Source: Clostridia bacterium
GTDB lineage: Bacteria; Bacillota_A; Clostridia; Oscillospirales; Acutalibacteraceae
Assembly: GCA_009930155.1 (NCBI GenBank)
Contig: RZYX01000005.1
Location: forward strand, 1 to 53,453
DNA length: 53,453 nucleotides
Direction: 5' to 3'
The notes beneath the pieces were generated by a model that worked only from the letters and a program-made list of their open reading frames with translations, was not told the DNA's origin and ran no database searches. Position numbers and translations under genes: made by a program. Below, in pieces: positions 46,134 through 53,453 of the stretch. Position 1 is the stretch's first letter. Every line of letters begins with the position of its first letter.

Positions 46134-47084
46134 ATGATAGGAATCGAGAAGCCCAAAATCGAAGCGTTCGATTTAGATGGTAATGATAATTATGGTAGGT
46201 TTACACTTGAGCCACTTGAGCGTGGATACGGCACAACAGTAGGTAATAGCCTGCGTCGTGTGTTGCTTTCATCTCTTCCTGGCTATGCCATAACATCTGT
46301 TAAGATTGATGGGGTTCTTCATGAGTTTTCTACAATTCCTGGCGTTAAAGAAGATGTCACGGAAATTGTGCTTAACTTGAAGAGCGTTATACTCAAGATT
46401 CATGGTGATGGTCCAAAGACAGTTTATATTGATGCAAGCGGCGAATGTGAACTCACCGCTGGTGACATTAAGACTGACTCCGAGGTTGAAATCCTCAATC
46501 CAGATTTGCATATTGCATCACTTGATAAGGATGCAACGCTTAGAATGGAATTGACAGTCGATATTGGTAGAGGTTATGTTTCAGCAGAAAAAAACAAGCA
46601 AGAACTTGCCCCTGCAATCGGAGTTATCGCCATAGATTCAATTTACACACCCGTTTTAAAGGTTAATTATACGGTTGAGAACACACGCGTAGGTCAGATT
46701 ACTGACTTCGACAAGCTTTCGCTTGAAGTGTGGACGAACGGAACACTTTCTCCAAGGGAAGCGGTTTCACTCGGAGCCAAGATCCTCAACGAGCACCTCA
46801 AGTTGTTTATCGACTTGTCTGAGAATGAATTTGCTACAGACATTATGATCGAAAAAGATGACGATACACGCGAAAAGGTCTTAGAGATGACCATTGAGGA
46901 ACTTGACCTGTCTGTTCGCTCCTTCAACTGTCTTAAGAGAGCGGGAATAAACACAGTAGAGGATTTGATTAACAAATCTGAAGAGGATATGATGAAAGTT
47001 CGCAACCTTGGCAAGAAATCTCTTGACGAAGTTGTTGCAAAACTTGATTCCCTTGGATTTTATCTTTTCAACGAAGATGAATAA
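46134..47084 (+). CDS. rpoA: RNA polymerase alpha subunit
   Basis: 316 aa. N-terminal dimerisation domain ([20 protein letters not shown]) and C-terminal HhH domain ([20 protein letters not shown]) joined by an acidic linker. AAGGAGGG site. Confidence 0.97.
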   Translation: MIGIEKPKIEAFDLDGNDNYGRFTLEPLERGYGTTVGNSLRRVLLSSLPGYAITSVKIDGVLHEFSTIPGVKEDVTEIVLNLKSVILKIHGDGPKTVYIDASGECELTAGDIKTDSEVEILNPDLHIASLDKDATLRMELTVDIGRGYVSAEKNKQELAPAIGVIAIDSIYTPVLKVNYTVENTRVGQITDFDKLSLEVWTNGTLSPREAVSLGAKILNEHLKLFIDLSENEFATDIMIEKDDDTREKVLEMTIEELDLSVRSFNCLKRAGINTVEDLINKSEEDMMKVRNLGKKSLDEVVAKLDSLGFYLFNEDE

Positions 47085-47129
47085 TTTACGGTTAAATCCG
47101 ATAATAGGCACGGTAAAGGAGTGATTTTA

Positions 47130-47471
47130 ATGCCCGGTACCAGAAAGCTTGGCAGAGCTAGCGATCATCGCAAGGCAATGCTTAGAGGAATGGTTACCTA
47201 TCTGTTAGAGAATGGCAGAATAGAAACCACCGTTATAAGAGCAAAGGAAGTTCGTTGCATGGCAGAGAAGATGATAACTCTCGGCAAGGACGACAGCCTT
47301 CATGCAAAGAGACAAGCTTTGGCATACATCACGAAAGAGGATGTTGTTAAAAAATTGTTTGATGAAATCGGTCCGAATTATAAGGACAGAAACGGCGGTT
47401 ATTGCCGTATTATTAAGACAGGCCCACGCCGCGGAGACGCAGCAGAGATGTGCATCATCGAACTTGTCTAA
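47130..47471 (+). CDS. rplQ: 50S ribosomal protein L17
   Basis: 113 aa from the ATG at 47130 (AAGGAGTG site). Starts [20 protein letters not shown]. Last gene of the operon. Confidence 0.96.
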   Translation: MPGTRKLGRASDHRKAMLRGMVTYLLENGRIETTVIRAKEVRCMAEKMITLGKDDSLHAKRQALAYITKEDVVKKLFDEIGPNYKDRNGGYCRIIKTGPRRGDAAEMCIIELV

Positions 47472-47496
47472 TAATCTAATAATCTTATAGGTATTT

Positions 47497-47532
47497 AAAG
47501 CCCTGCGTTTTTCGCAGGGCTTTTTATTTTTT
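47497..47532 (+). terminator. intrinsic terminator of the S10-spc-alpha operon
   Basis: AAAGCCCTGCG pairs perfectly with CGCAGGGCTTT around a T-only loop, followed by two T tracts. Confidence 0.92.
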
Positions 47533-47981
47533 TGTCAATTTAGTTTTTAAGGTTACTTTTACATTACAGGGTGGGGATATGCTTGTTTTATGTGGCTGTA
47601 ACCATATAAAGTAATAAAATCAAATTAATGTCAAAGTTTAGATAAAGACAGAACAATTACTGTAAATGAAAGGATATTTGTTTAGTATAATTTGGAAGAA
47701 TATTGAGCATAATAACTAAAGAATATAAGGGGAAATTTAGGTATATCATACAAAGAATGATAAAAAATGCAAAAAATCTAAAATTAATTTATTAAAAAGA
47801 ATATTAATTGTAATTTTACAATCTTAAATAAGGACAAAGGGTATAGATATTTAAAGATTAAAGAGAATTTTTTGTGATAATCAGAGAAAAGCTATTTTGT
47901 CTTTTGGCTAATTGCAAAGATGAACTAATAAACATATAATTTTGGTGAACAAAACAAACAATTCATTTTTAGAGAATCAAT
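47533..47981. other. gene-free AT-rich spacer before the SipW cluster
   Basis: About 450 bp with no ORF that has a ribosome site and no strong hairpin. A TATAAT hexamer at 47686-47691 lacks a good -35 box. The promoter of the surface-protein cluster must lie here but I cannot place it. Confidence 0.45.
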
Positions 47982-47996
47982 GTGGAGGAAGTCTGT

Positions 47997-48515
47997 TTGA
48001 ATAATAAGTTTAAAAAGGCTTGGAATATAGTAACAACAATAATAGTCGCTATGTTTGTTGTATTAGCAGTATTGTTGGTTGGCGTTAGACTAATTGGGCT
48101 CACTCCACTTTGCGTTCTTAGCGGAAGTATGGAACCAACCTATAAAACAGGCTCAATCATATATGTTAAAAGTGTTGATGCAACCAGTATAAAAGTAAAA
48201 GACCCCATAACATTTTATATGAACAATAGCAAAACGGTTGCAACTCACAGAGTAGTAAGAATTGATTCACAAAACCAGAGCTTTTACACAAAAGGCGATG
48301 CAAACAATATTGAAGACCCAATGCCAGTTGCTTTTAGTAGTCTTATCGGTAAGCCAATTTTTACGATACCATATTTAGGTTACCTTTCAGCGTTTATCAC
48401 AACCCCCCCAGGCTCATATATTTCAATAGCATTTGGAGGAGTTATAGTTTTGTTTTCAATTCTTTCGGGCTCCTCTGAAAAGAGGAAAAAGGAAGAAGAT
48501 GAAAGACAGGCATAA
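47997..48515 (+). CDS. SipW-type (ER-like) signal peptidase I
   Basis: 172 aa. TTG at 47997 sits 6 nt after GGAGGAA; a GTG at 47982 overlaps the ribosome site. An N-terminal membrane helix (about 10-35) is followed by catalytic S44 (SGSMEPTY) and H84 in VATHRVVRID, where ordinary bacterial enzymes have lysine. A GDAN segment (about 100-103) and a C-terminal membrane helix complete the ER-type peptidase. It is expected to process the GGTLAW-type signals of the following genes, as SipW does for TasA in Bacillus. Confidence 0.92.
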   Translation: MNNKFKKAWNIVTTIIVAMFVVLAVLLVGVRLIGLTPLCVLSGSMEPTYKTGSIIYVKSVDATSIKVKDPITFYMNNSKTVATHRVVRIDSQNQSFYTKGDANNIEDPMPVAFSSLIGKPIFTIPYLGYLSAFITTPPGSYISIAFGGVIVLFSILSGSSEKRKKEEDERQA

Positions 48516-48581
48516 CAAACTAACATATAGTGCTTTTTAAAAAAGCTTTATATATTTATAAAATATTAGGAGGCAATTAAG

Positions 48582-49169
48582 ATGAGTAAGAAGACAGTAG
48601 CAATTATTATTTCGGCAGTTATAGTTTGCGTAGGTGTAATAGGTGGCACACTTGCATGGTTAACAGATTCAAAAGAAATAACAAACACCTTTACAGTAGG
48701 AGATATCAACATAGCACTTGACGAAAGCTCATTTGATGCAAACAATGCAAAGCTTGTTCCTGGAACAACAATTGAAAAGAACCCAACAGTAACAGTTAAG
48801 GCAAACAGTGAAGATTGCTTTGTTTATGTAATGATTGATAACAACTTAAAGGCAAATGACAAAACAATTGGAACACTTAATGTTGCAGCAGACTGGGAAG
48901 TAGTTGCAACACAAGGCAACAAGACAATTTATAAGTACACAAGCACAGTTGAATCAGCAACAACAGATAACAGTTTGCCAGCAGTGTTTACACAAGTTGC
49001 TATAAGCGGAGATAATATAGTAAAGGCAGACCTTGAAGCACTTGAAGAAATGGTAACAGTAGTAAACACAACGATTGAAGTTAAGGCATATGCACATCAG
49101 GCAATAAGCCAGAAACCTGCCGATGCTCTTGCAGCATTTGAGGCGATTCTTGGCGGAGATTGGGCATAA
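48582..49169 (+). CDS. SipW-processed TasA/CalY-like surface protein
   Basis: 195 aa. A lysine-led hydrophobic helix (about 5-24) ends in GGTLAWLTDSKEITNTFTVG, the SipW-cognate signal and the start of the TasA-type mature domain. The rest is predicted beta-rich (NPTVTVKANSEDCFVYVMID). In Bacillus such proteins build amyloid-like biofilm fibres; the same role here is inference. It is preceded by an AGGAGG site and follows the peptidase by 66 nt. Confidence 0.88.
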   Translation: MSKKTVAIIISAVIVCVGVIGGTLAWLTDSKEITNTFTVGDINIALDESSFDANNAKLVPGTTIEKNPTVTVKANSEDCFVYVMIDNNLKANDKTIGTLNVAADWEVVATQGNKTIYKYTSTVESATTDNSLPAVFTQVAISGDNIVKADLEALEEMVTVVNTTIEVKAYAHQAISQKPADALAAFEAILGGDWA

Positions 49170-49485
49170 CTTTTATTTCTATAGATAAAAGTTTGTGCAA
49201 CAAGATATTGATTTTAGACTAAGGATGTTAAAAGGTTAGAGGGTTAAAGGGTTATATCCAATATTGCTTTGTTAAAGGATGCGAAAGATAGCACTTTTAT
49301 CTTGGCTTAGCTATATTAAAGTTTAATCAAAGTTAAAACATACAAGTAGGGATAAATCCTTCTCTACTTGTATGTTAAAAATTATTTTAGTATTTATTGG
49401 AATTTATATAAAATATGGACTAGAAAATAAATCGCATTTTTAAATGCGATAAATATATATAATAAAAAATGAAGGAGGCACATAA
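49170..49485. other. spacer with two hairpins between the TasA-like and VWA genes
   Basis: 316 bp. AACATACAAGTAG (49337-49349) pairs perfectly with its complement at 49364-49376, and ATCGCATTT/AAATGCGAT forms a near-complete palindrome at 49431-49450, 35 nt before the VWA start. Neither is followed by a clean T run. They may be partial terminators or mRNA-processing sites, so the two halves of the cluster may be expressed unequally. Confidence 0.5.
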
Positions 49486-51999
49486 ATGAAAAGAAAAATT
49501 ACTTCGCTTTTACTTTGTGCGTGCATGGCTATAACAGTTATGATTCCTGTAGGAATTAATGCTAGTGCAAATGATGGCAGTAGTGAAACACCGTCAAGTT
49601 TGCCAAAAACAGCAGACGGGTTAACACTTAACAAAACAGCAACACCAAATGGTGACGGCACATATAAACTCACATTAGAGGCATACACCACAGGCAATGT
49701 TACAACTACGGTGACTACAATCCCAACGGATTTGGTGCTTGTACTTGACCAGTCAGGTAGCATGAAAAAACCGTTTGGCCGCACATCAAGGCAGAACGCA
49801 ATGAAAACAGCGGTAAAAAATTTAATTAACTCCGTTAGTGACAACGCAGTGGCAAACAATATTAACAACAGAATCGCTATTGTTACTTTCAGTGATAACG
49901 CAGCAACAAAAGCAGGGCTTACAGAGCTTTATAGTTCAAGTAACTCGGCCCAAAGTACAATTGGGAAAAATGCACTTAAAAGTGCAGTAACAAATTTGCC
50001 TAGCCCAAAGGGTGCAACAAAAGTTGATATGGGAATGACACAGGCAAAGGAAATACTTGATAAGGATACTGTATCAGGGACAAGAAATCGTGTTGTTGTT
50101 GTGTTTACAGATGGAGTTCCAACTAAAAGCAGTGATTTTGATACACAAGTTGCCGATAACGCAATTGCAACAGCAAAGCAGCTTAAAGACAGTGGAACAA
50201 CAGTATATACAATTGGTATTTTTGGGAATGCTGATAAAAACCAGCTTAACGGAAGCAAGTATGATTATTATTTGTCATGGGATGGATATGATAATTGCAA
50301 TGGAACTGTAGGTAGCAAATGGGGTAAAGAAACTGCAAAATTCTTCATGTTTGGTGATGTTTCTGAAGTTGCAATTCCTGCAGGAAATCGTTTCTTAAAT
50401 TACCTTTCTTCTAACTTTGCGGATGCAACATCAATAGGATTAACAAGAGGATATAAGCGTTATCCAGGTTACGAAAAAGAACAATTTAAAATAACAAACA
50501 ACTATACAAGAACAAATAGTAATTTTTATCTTACAGCAAGTAATGTGGCAGAGCTTGAAAATGTTTTCGAGACAATCTCAAGCACAATTTCAACACCAAC
50601 AATAAGCCTTGGCAGTGAAACAGTAATAAAGGATGTTATGTCCGATTCCTTTGATTTGCCAGCAGGTGCAAGTGCTTCAAGCATTAAGATGTTTACTCAA
50701 AATTATCAGGGCAACAATGTTTGGGCAAACAGAGTTGCAACAACTGCATTAACTGCAAATGTATCTGGTAAAGAAGTAAGCGTAACAGGCTACAGCTTTG
50801 ATGATAACTTTGTAACACAGGTTGCAAAGGCAGACGGCACATATGGTCAAAAACTTATCATTGAATTTGATATAAGCCTTGATGTAACATCATTTGGTGG
50901 CAACCAAATTGCTACAAACGCTCCTATGTCAGGCGTATATAACAGCGAGGGAGTAGTTGCAAACTTTGTATCACCAAAGATAAACGCACCAATCAACTAT
51001 GATTTTAAAGCAAATAGCAAATCAATATATATAAGCCAAAATGCAAACCTTGAGAGCTTGATTGCAGCCCAAACAGGATATGTACCAAATGGCAATAACA
51101 ATGCGTTTGTTGACATTTCTTATGCTGTAAAGCAGGGCGGGGCAACAGTTGGAACTTATACAATTGCTGCGGGAGCAGATGCAGGAGTTTGGAACTGGAC
51201 TGGAAGCTCAGACCTTACAGGCACAACAGACTACACCATTGAGTGCACAGTAACACCTAAAGAAATAGGCGAAATTGAGCCTTTGGTGCAATCAAAGAGT
51301 GCAACTGTGTTTGTGTTTACACCACAAGTGGAAACAGAAAGTTCAATGGCAAATTATAAGGATACTGTTAACCTTAACGATAATGTAAGTAGTGATTGGC
51401 AATGTGAAATAGAAGATGCAGCAGTGCCACTTGTCAGTGCTCCAACACTTTCATATGAATTCACAAATAAGGATACAACTAGTGTGGTGGGCAATGTGAC
51501 TAATTACAATGTTTTAAAAGAAGGTAATATTCAGGTTACAAAAGTTAAAGCAAATGGTGCAGATGTTACAGCAAACACAGCGTTTGACCCATCAACAGCG
51601 GATTTCAAAATTGGAATTAACAAATTTGACCTTGTAATTAACAAAACAGTTGATGGCAACGATGCAATTGACCAAGTGTTTATTATGGCTGTAAAAGATG
51701 CAGAGGGTAAAACATTTAATGTTACAATAACACCAAGTGATTTTGCAAATAAAACAGCAACAAAGACAATTAAAGGACTTTACTGCGGAATGAATTATAC
51801 AGTGGAAGAGGACGGCAATTGGTCGTGGAGATACACAGCAGACAATGCTACTCAGAATGTGTCTGAGGCGTCAAACGGAGCTGTAAAGACCACCCACATA
51901 ACCAATACCCGCACAAACAATAAATGGTTGAGTGGGCAAGCGATTGCTAGAAATACTTTTTCTACAGTTTGGAACGCCGTCTATGGAATTTTTAATTAA
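49486..51999 (+). CDS. large secreted VWA-domain adhesin without an LPXTG motif
   Basis: 837 aa. A Sec signal peptide (1-28, cleavage after ASA) precedes a VWA domain (about 80-260) with an intact MIDAS: D88-Q-S-G-S, the GATKVDMGM threonine and FTDGVPT. Middle beta-sandwich repeats follow. A C-terminal Cna-B/pilin-like domain (DLVINKTVDGN..., FTVEED-like strands, THITNTRTN) ends in NKWLSGQAIARNTFSTVWN with no LPXTG and no transmembrane helix. It may be held by partner proteins rather than covalently. GAAGGAGG site. Confidence 0.88.
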   Translation: MKRKITSLLLCACMAITVMIPVGINASANDGSSETPSSLPKTADGLTLNKTATPNGDGTYKLTLEAYTTGNVTTTVTTIPTDLVLVLDQSGSMKKPFGRTSRQNAMKTAVKNLINSVSDNAVANNINNRIAIVTFSDNAATKAGLTELYSSSNSAQSTIGKNALKSAVTNLPSPKGATKVDMGMTQAKEILDKDTVSGTRNRVVVVFTDGVPTKSSDFDTQVADNAIATAKQLKDSGTTVYTIGIFGNADKNQLNGSKYDYYLSWDGYDNCNGTVGSKWGKETAKFFMFGDVSEVAIPAGNRFLNYLSSNFADATSIGLTRGYKRYPGYEKEQFKITNNYTRTNSNFYLTASNVAELENVFETISSTISTPTISLGSETVIKDVMSDSFDLPAGASASSIKMFTQNYQGNNVWANRVATTALTANVSGKEVSVTGYSFDDNFVTQVAKADGTYGQKLIIEFDISLDVTSFGGNQIATNAPMSGVYNSEGVVANFVSPKINAPINYDFKANSKSIYISQNANLESLIAAQTGYVPNGNNNAFVDISYAVKQGGATVGTYTIAAGADAGVWNWTGSSDLTGTTDYTIECTVTPKEIGEIEPLVQSKSATVFVFTPQVETESSMANYKDTVNLNDNVSSDWQCEIEDAAVPLVSAPTLSYEFTNKDTTSVVGNVTNYNVLKEGNIQVTKVKANGADVTANTAFDPSTADFKIGINKFDLVINKTVDGNDAIDQVFIMAVKDAEGKTFNVTITPSDFANKTATKTIKGLYCGMNYTVEEDGNWSWRYTADNATQNVSEASNGAVKTTHITNTRTNNKWLSGQAIARNTFSTVWNAVYGIFN

Positions 52000-52016
52000 G
52001 AAGAGGAGTGATAATT

Positions 52017-52592
52017 GTGAATTTTTTAAACAAGTTTAAGCAAGTAGGTAAAACAAAAAAGTACGCATTGATTATCTCCGTACTTCTTATCGTAGCTATT
52101 GCGGCAGGTGGAACACTTGCGTGGATTTCAACTAGCGATGCTATCACAAGTGGATTTTCGGTTGCTGATGTTAAATGTTCTGTTTTAGAAGATTTAAGTG
52201 GTAACAACAAGGAGAATGTTAGGGTTGAAAACACAGGCTCAATAGATGAGTATATTCGTGCTACAATCGTAATGTCATGGATAGATGAAGATGGAAACAC
52301 AGTTGCACAAGAAGTTAAAGCAAGCGATTACACAATGTCGCTTAATGAAACTGATTGGTTTGTGGGCACAGACGGCTACTATTATTGCAAAGCAAAGGTA
52401 GCTCAAGGCGATAAAACACAAAATCTTATAAATAGCTGTGTTATGAATAATACAACAAGCGGATATACTTTTAAGCTTGATGTAATTGCAGCGGCGATTC
52501 AGGCAAATCCTAAAGATGCAGTTGAGGATGCTTGGAGTGCAGTTGAAGTTGACGCAAACGGAATTTTAATGAATAGTGAGGAGGCAGCATGA
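52017..52592 (+). CDS. second SipW-signal surface protein
   Basis: 191 aa. A hydrophobic helix (about 15-33) ends in AAGGTLAWISTSDAITSGFS, the same SipW-type signal as the protein at 48582. A beta-rich domain follows (NVRVENTGSIDEYIRATIVM is typical of TasA-like folds). The GTG at 52017 fits the AGAGGAG site better than the GTG at 52008. It is 17 nt after the VWA gene and overlaps the next gene by 4 nt. Confidence 0.87.
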   Translation: MNFLNKFKQVGKTKKYALIISVLLIVAIAAGGTLAWISTSDAITSGFSVADVKCSVLEDLSGNNKENVRVENTGSIDEYIRATIVMSWIDEDGNTVAQEVKASDYTMSLNETDWFVGTDGYYYCKAKVAQGDKTQNLINSCVMNNTTSGYTFKLDVIAAAIQANPKDAVEDAWSAVEVDANGILMNSEEAA

Positions 52593-53368
52593 TGAAGTAT
52601 AATAACATTAAAAAAATTGTACTCAGCGGTGTCCTGTGTGTGATTCTCATGATTTCGTTAGGCATAACATCCTTTGCAGTATCTACATCTGAAATAACAT
52701 TTGGTAAGAAATTTACATTTAATCCAGGAACCAGTGATTTGTTTTCAAACTTTAAGGGATTACTTCCTGGAGAGAGCAGATCACAGGAAATAAAGATAAA
52801 CAACGAAAGCTCTGAAAGTGCAAAATTTTATTTAAAAATTGCAGCGGCAGAGCAGGATAAGACCCTAACACAAGAGCAACAGGATTTAGTTTGGGAACTT
52901 ATTTATGAAAAGATTAATATAAAAGTAATGGATTTGAGCGGCAAAAAAATATATGATGGCAGTATTGGCGGGGACAAGAATTCTTCCAAAACACCTGGTG
53001 AAGACACACAAGGCACTTTCTTTATGGGTGAGATTCCTGCAAATACAGATAAGGCTATAAAAATTGAACTTTATATGGATGAGACTGTTGGCAATGAGTA
53101 TCAAGGTCTTTCAGGTAATATTAAGTGGGTATTTATAGCAGAGCAGAATGGTAGCACTGAAACCATAGAAATTAGTGACGGAAGAATACCTTTGGCAAAT
53201 CTTCCTGGAAACATAAATGGTTCTGGGGATGGTTTTGGAATTTTTGGTGCAATTGTAAACACGGGCGACCCAAGCAAAATTATTATGTGGGGAACATTGT
53301 TGGTTGCAGTAGGTGTTGCAATCACTATTGTATCAGTTAAAAAGAAAAAGACTCAAGAAACAAACTAA
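52589..53368 (+). CDS. secreted protein with a non-canonical NTGD sorting-like tail
   Basis: 259 aa. Sec signal peptide (about 1-31), a beta-rich ectodomain (LLPGESRSQEIKINNESSES), a Gly/Asn spacer, then NTGD at 224-227, a hydrophobic helix (about 232-250) and KKKK. This copies the layout of a sortase signal, but the motif is NTGD instead of LPXTG. It is coupled to the upstream gene (ATGA). No sortase is in the window. It may simply be membrane-anchored. Confidence 0.8.
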   Translation: MMKYNNIKKIVLSGVLCVILMISLGITSFAVSTSEITFGKKFTFNPGTSDLFSNFKGLLPGESRSQEIKINNESSESAKFYLKIAAAEQDKTLTQEQQDLVWELIYEKINIKVMDLSGKKIYDGSIGGDKNSSKTPGEDTQGTFFMGEIPANTDKAIKIELYMDETVGNEYQGLSGNIKWVFIAEQNGSTETIEISDGRIPLANLPGNINGSGDGFGIFGAIVNTGDPSKIIMWGTLLVAVGVAITIVSVKKKKTQETN

Positions 53369-53384
53369 AGTATAAATAATCAAA

Positions 53385-53453
53385 ACCACCAGTTGAACTG
53401 GTGGTATGCACAAGCCCTAGAAGGGCATATTACTGGCGGGTGCCTTAAGGCAC
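53385..53453. mobile_element. probable end of an IS200/IS605-type element (truncated by the window)
   Basis: Three adjacent hairpins: ACCACCAG/CTGGTGGT (53385-53405), GCCC/GGGC (53414-53426) and GTGCC/GGCAC (53440-53453, cut by the window edge). Subterminal hairpins without long inverted repeats are typical of the single-strand transposons of this family. No transposase is visible here, so the assignment rests on structure only. Confidence 0.45.

Noticed and set aside
49600..49614. LPKTA-like motif near the N-terminus of the VWA protein
   Set aside because: A sorting motif must be near the C-terminus followed by a hydrophobic helix; position makes it meaningless.
1..53453. CRISPR array, prophage, integrase or rRNA genes
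   Set aside because: No regularly spaced repeats, no cas or phage genes and no rRNA segments found in the window.

Overview
The window is chromosomal DNA from a low-GC anaerobic Firmicute, most likely a gut-type clostridium (Oscillospirales/Ruminococcaceae-like). Pointers are a complete S10-spc-alpha ribosomal operon with the zinc-binding forms of S14 and L36, type III glutamine synthetase, a split ferredoxin-type glutamate synthase, a sodium-pump oxaloacetate decarboxylase, an ANTAR antiterminator, and a SipW-type signal peptidase with its cognate surface proteins. The genus assignment is inference.

Layout. 1-14.1 kb: mixed housekeeping genes. These are a degenerate HD-GYP protein, tRNA-Ala, endonuclease III, glyA, small membrane proteins, a DUF1624-like acyltransferase, a HAD phosphatase, tRNA-Met and tRNA-Glu, rarA, an 8-oxoguanine glycosylase, a YeiH-type exporter, a 57-aa membrane microprotein, and a leftward four-gene decarboxylase operon (alpha, gamma, biotin carrier, beta). 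14.4-19.1 kb: the cobalamin-dependent methionine synthase with its reactivation domain on a separate gene, then IMP dehydrogenase.

19.4-31.3 kb is a nitrogen-assimilation island. It holds glutamine synthetase III (leftward), a five-gene split glutamate synthase, an ANTAR regulator with a pseudo-receiver domain, CTP synthase, and an ammonium transporter fused to a PII domain. The glutamine synthetase and ammonium transporter genes share a leader design: a near-consensus sigma-A promoter, then a hexaloop hairpin (A at 1, G at 4) that overlaps the 5' arm of an intrinsic terminator. The ANTAR protein encoded between them is the obvious candidate to bind this RNA, so the region looks like a self-contained antitermination circuit controlling ammonium uptake and assimilation. 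This is the most interesting signal in the window.

31.7-47.5 kb: the S10-spc-alpha operon from rpsJ to rplQ, including secY, adk, map, a KOW protein, infA and rpoA. It is preceded by a long leader with an internal terminator and closed by a strong terminator. 48.0-53.4 kb: a surface or biofilm module with a SipW signal peptidase, two SipW-signal (TasA/CalY-like) proteins, a large VWA adhesin with no LPXTG motif, and a membrane-anchored protein with a non-canonical NTGD sorting-like tail. The window ends in three consecutive hairpins that resemble the end of an IS200/IS605-type element.

Dispersed structure includes a 90-bp repeat present twice (after guaB and after amt, 90% identical), a 10-bp inverted repeat in a gene-free stretch near 3.7 kb, and a cluster of DnaA-box-like sites near 8.3 kb.
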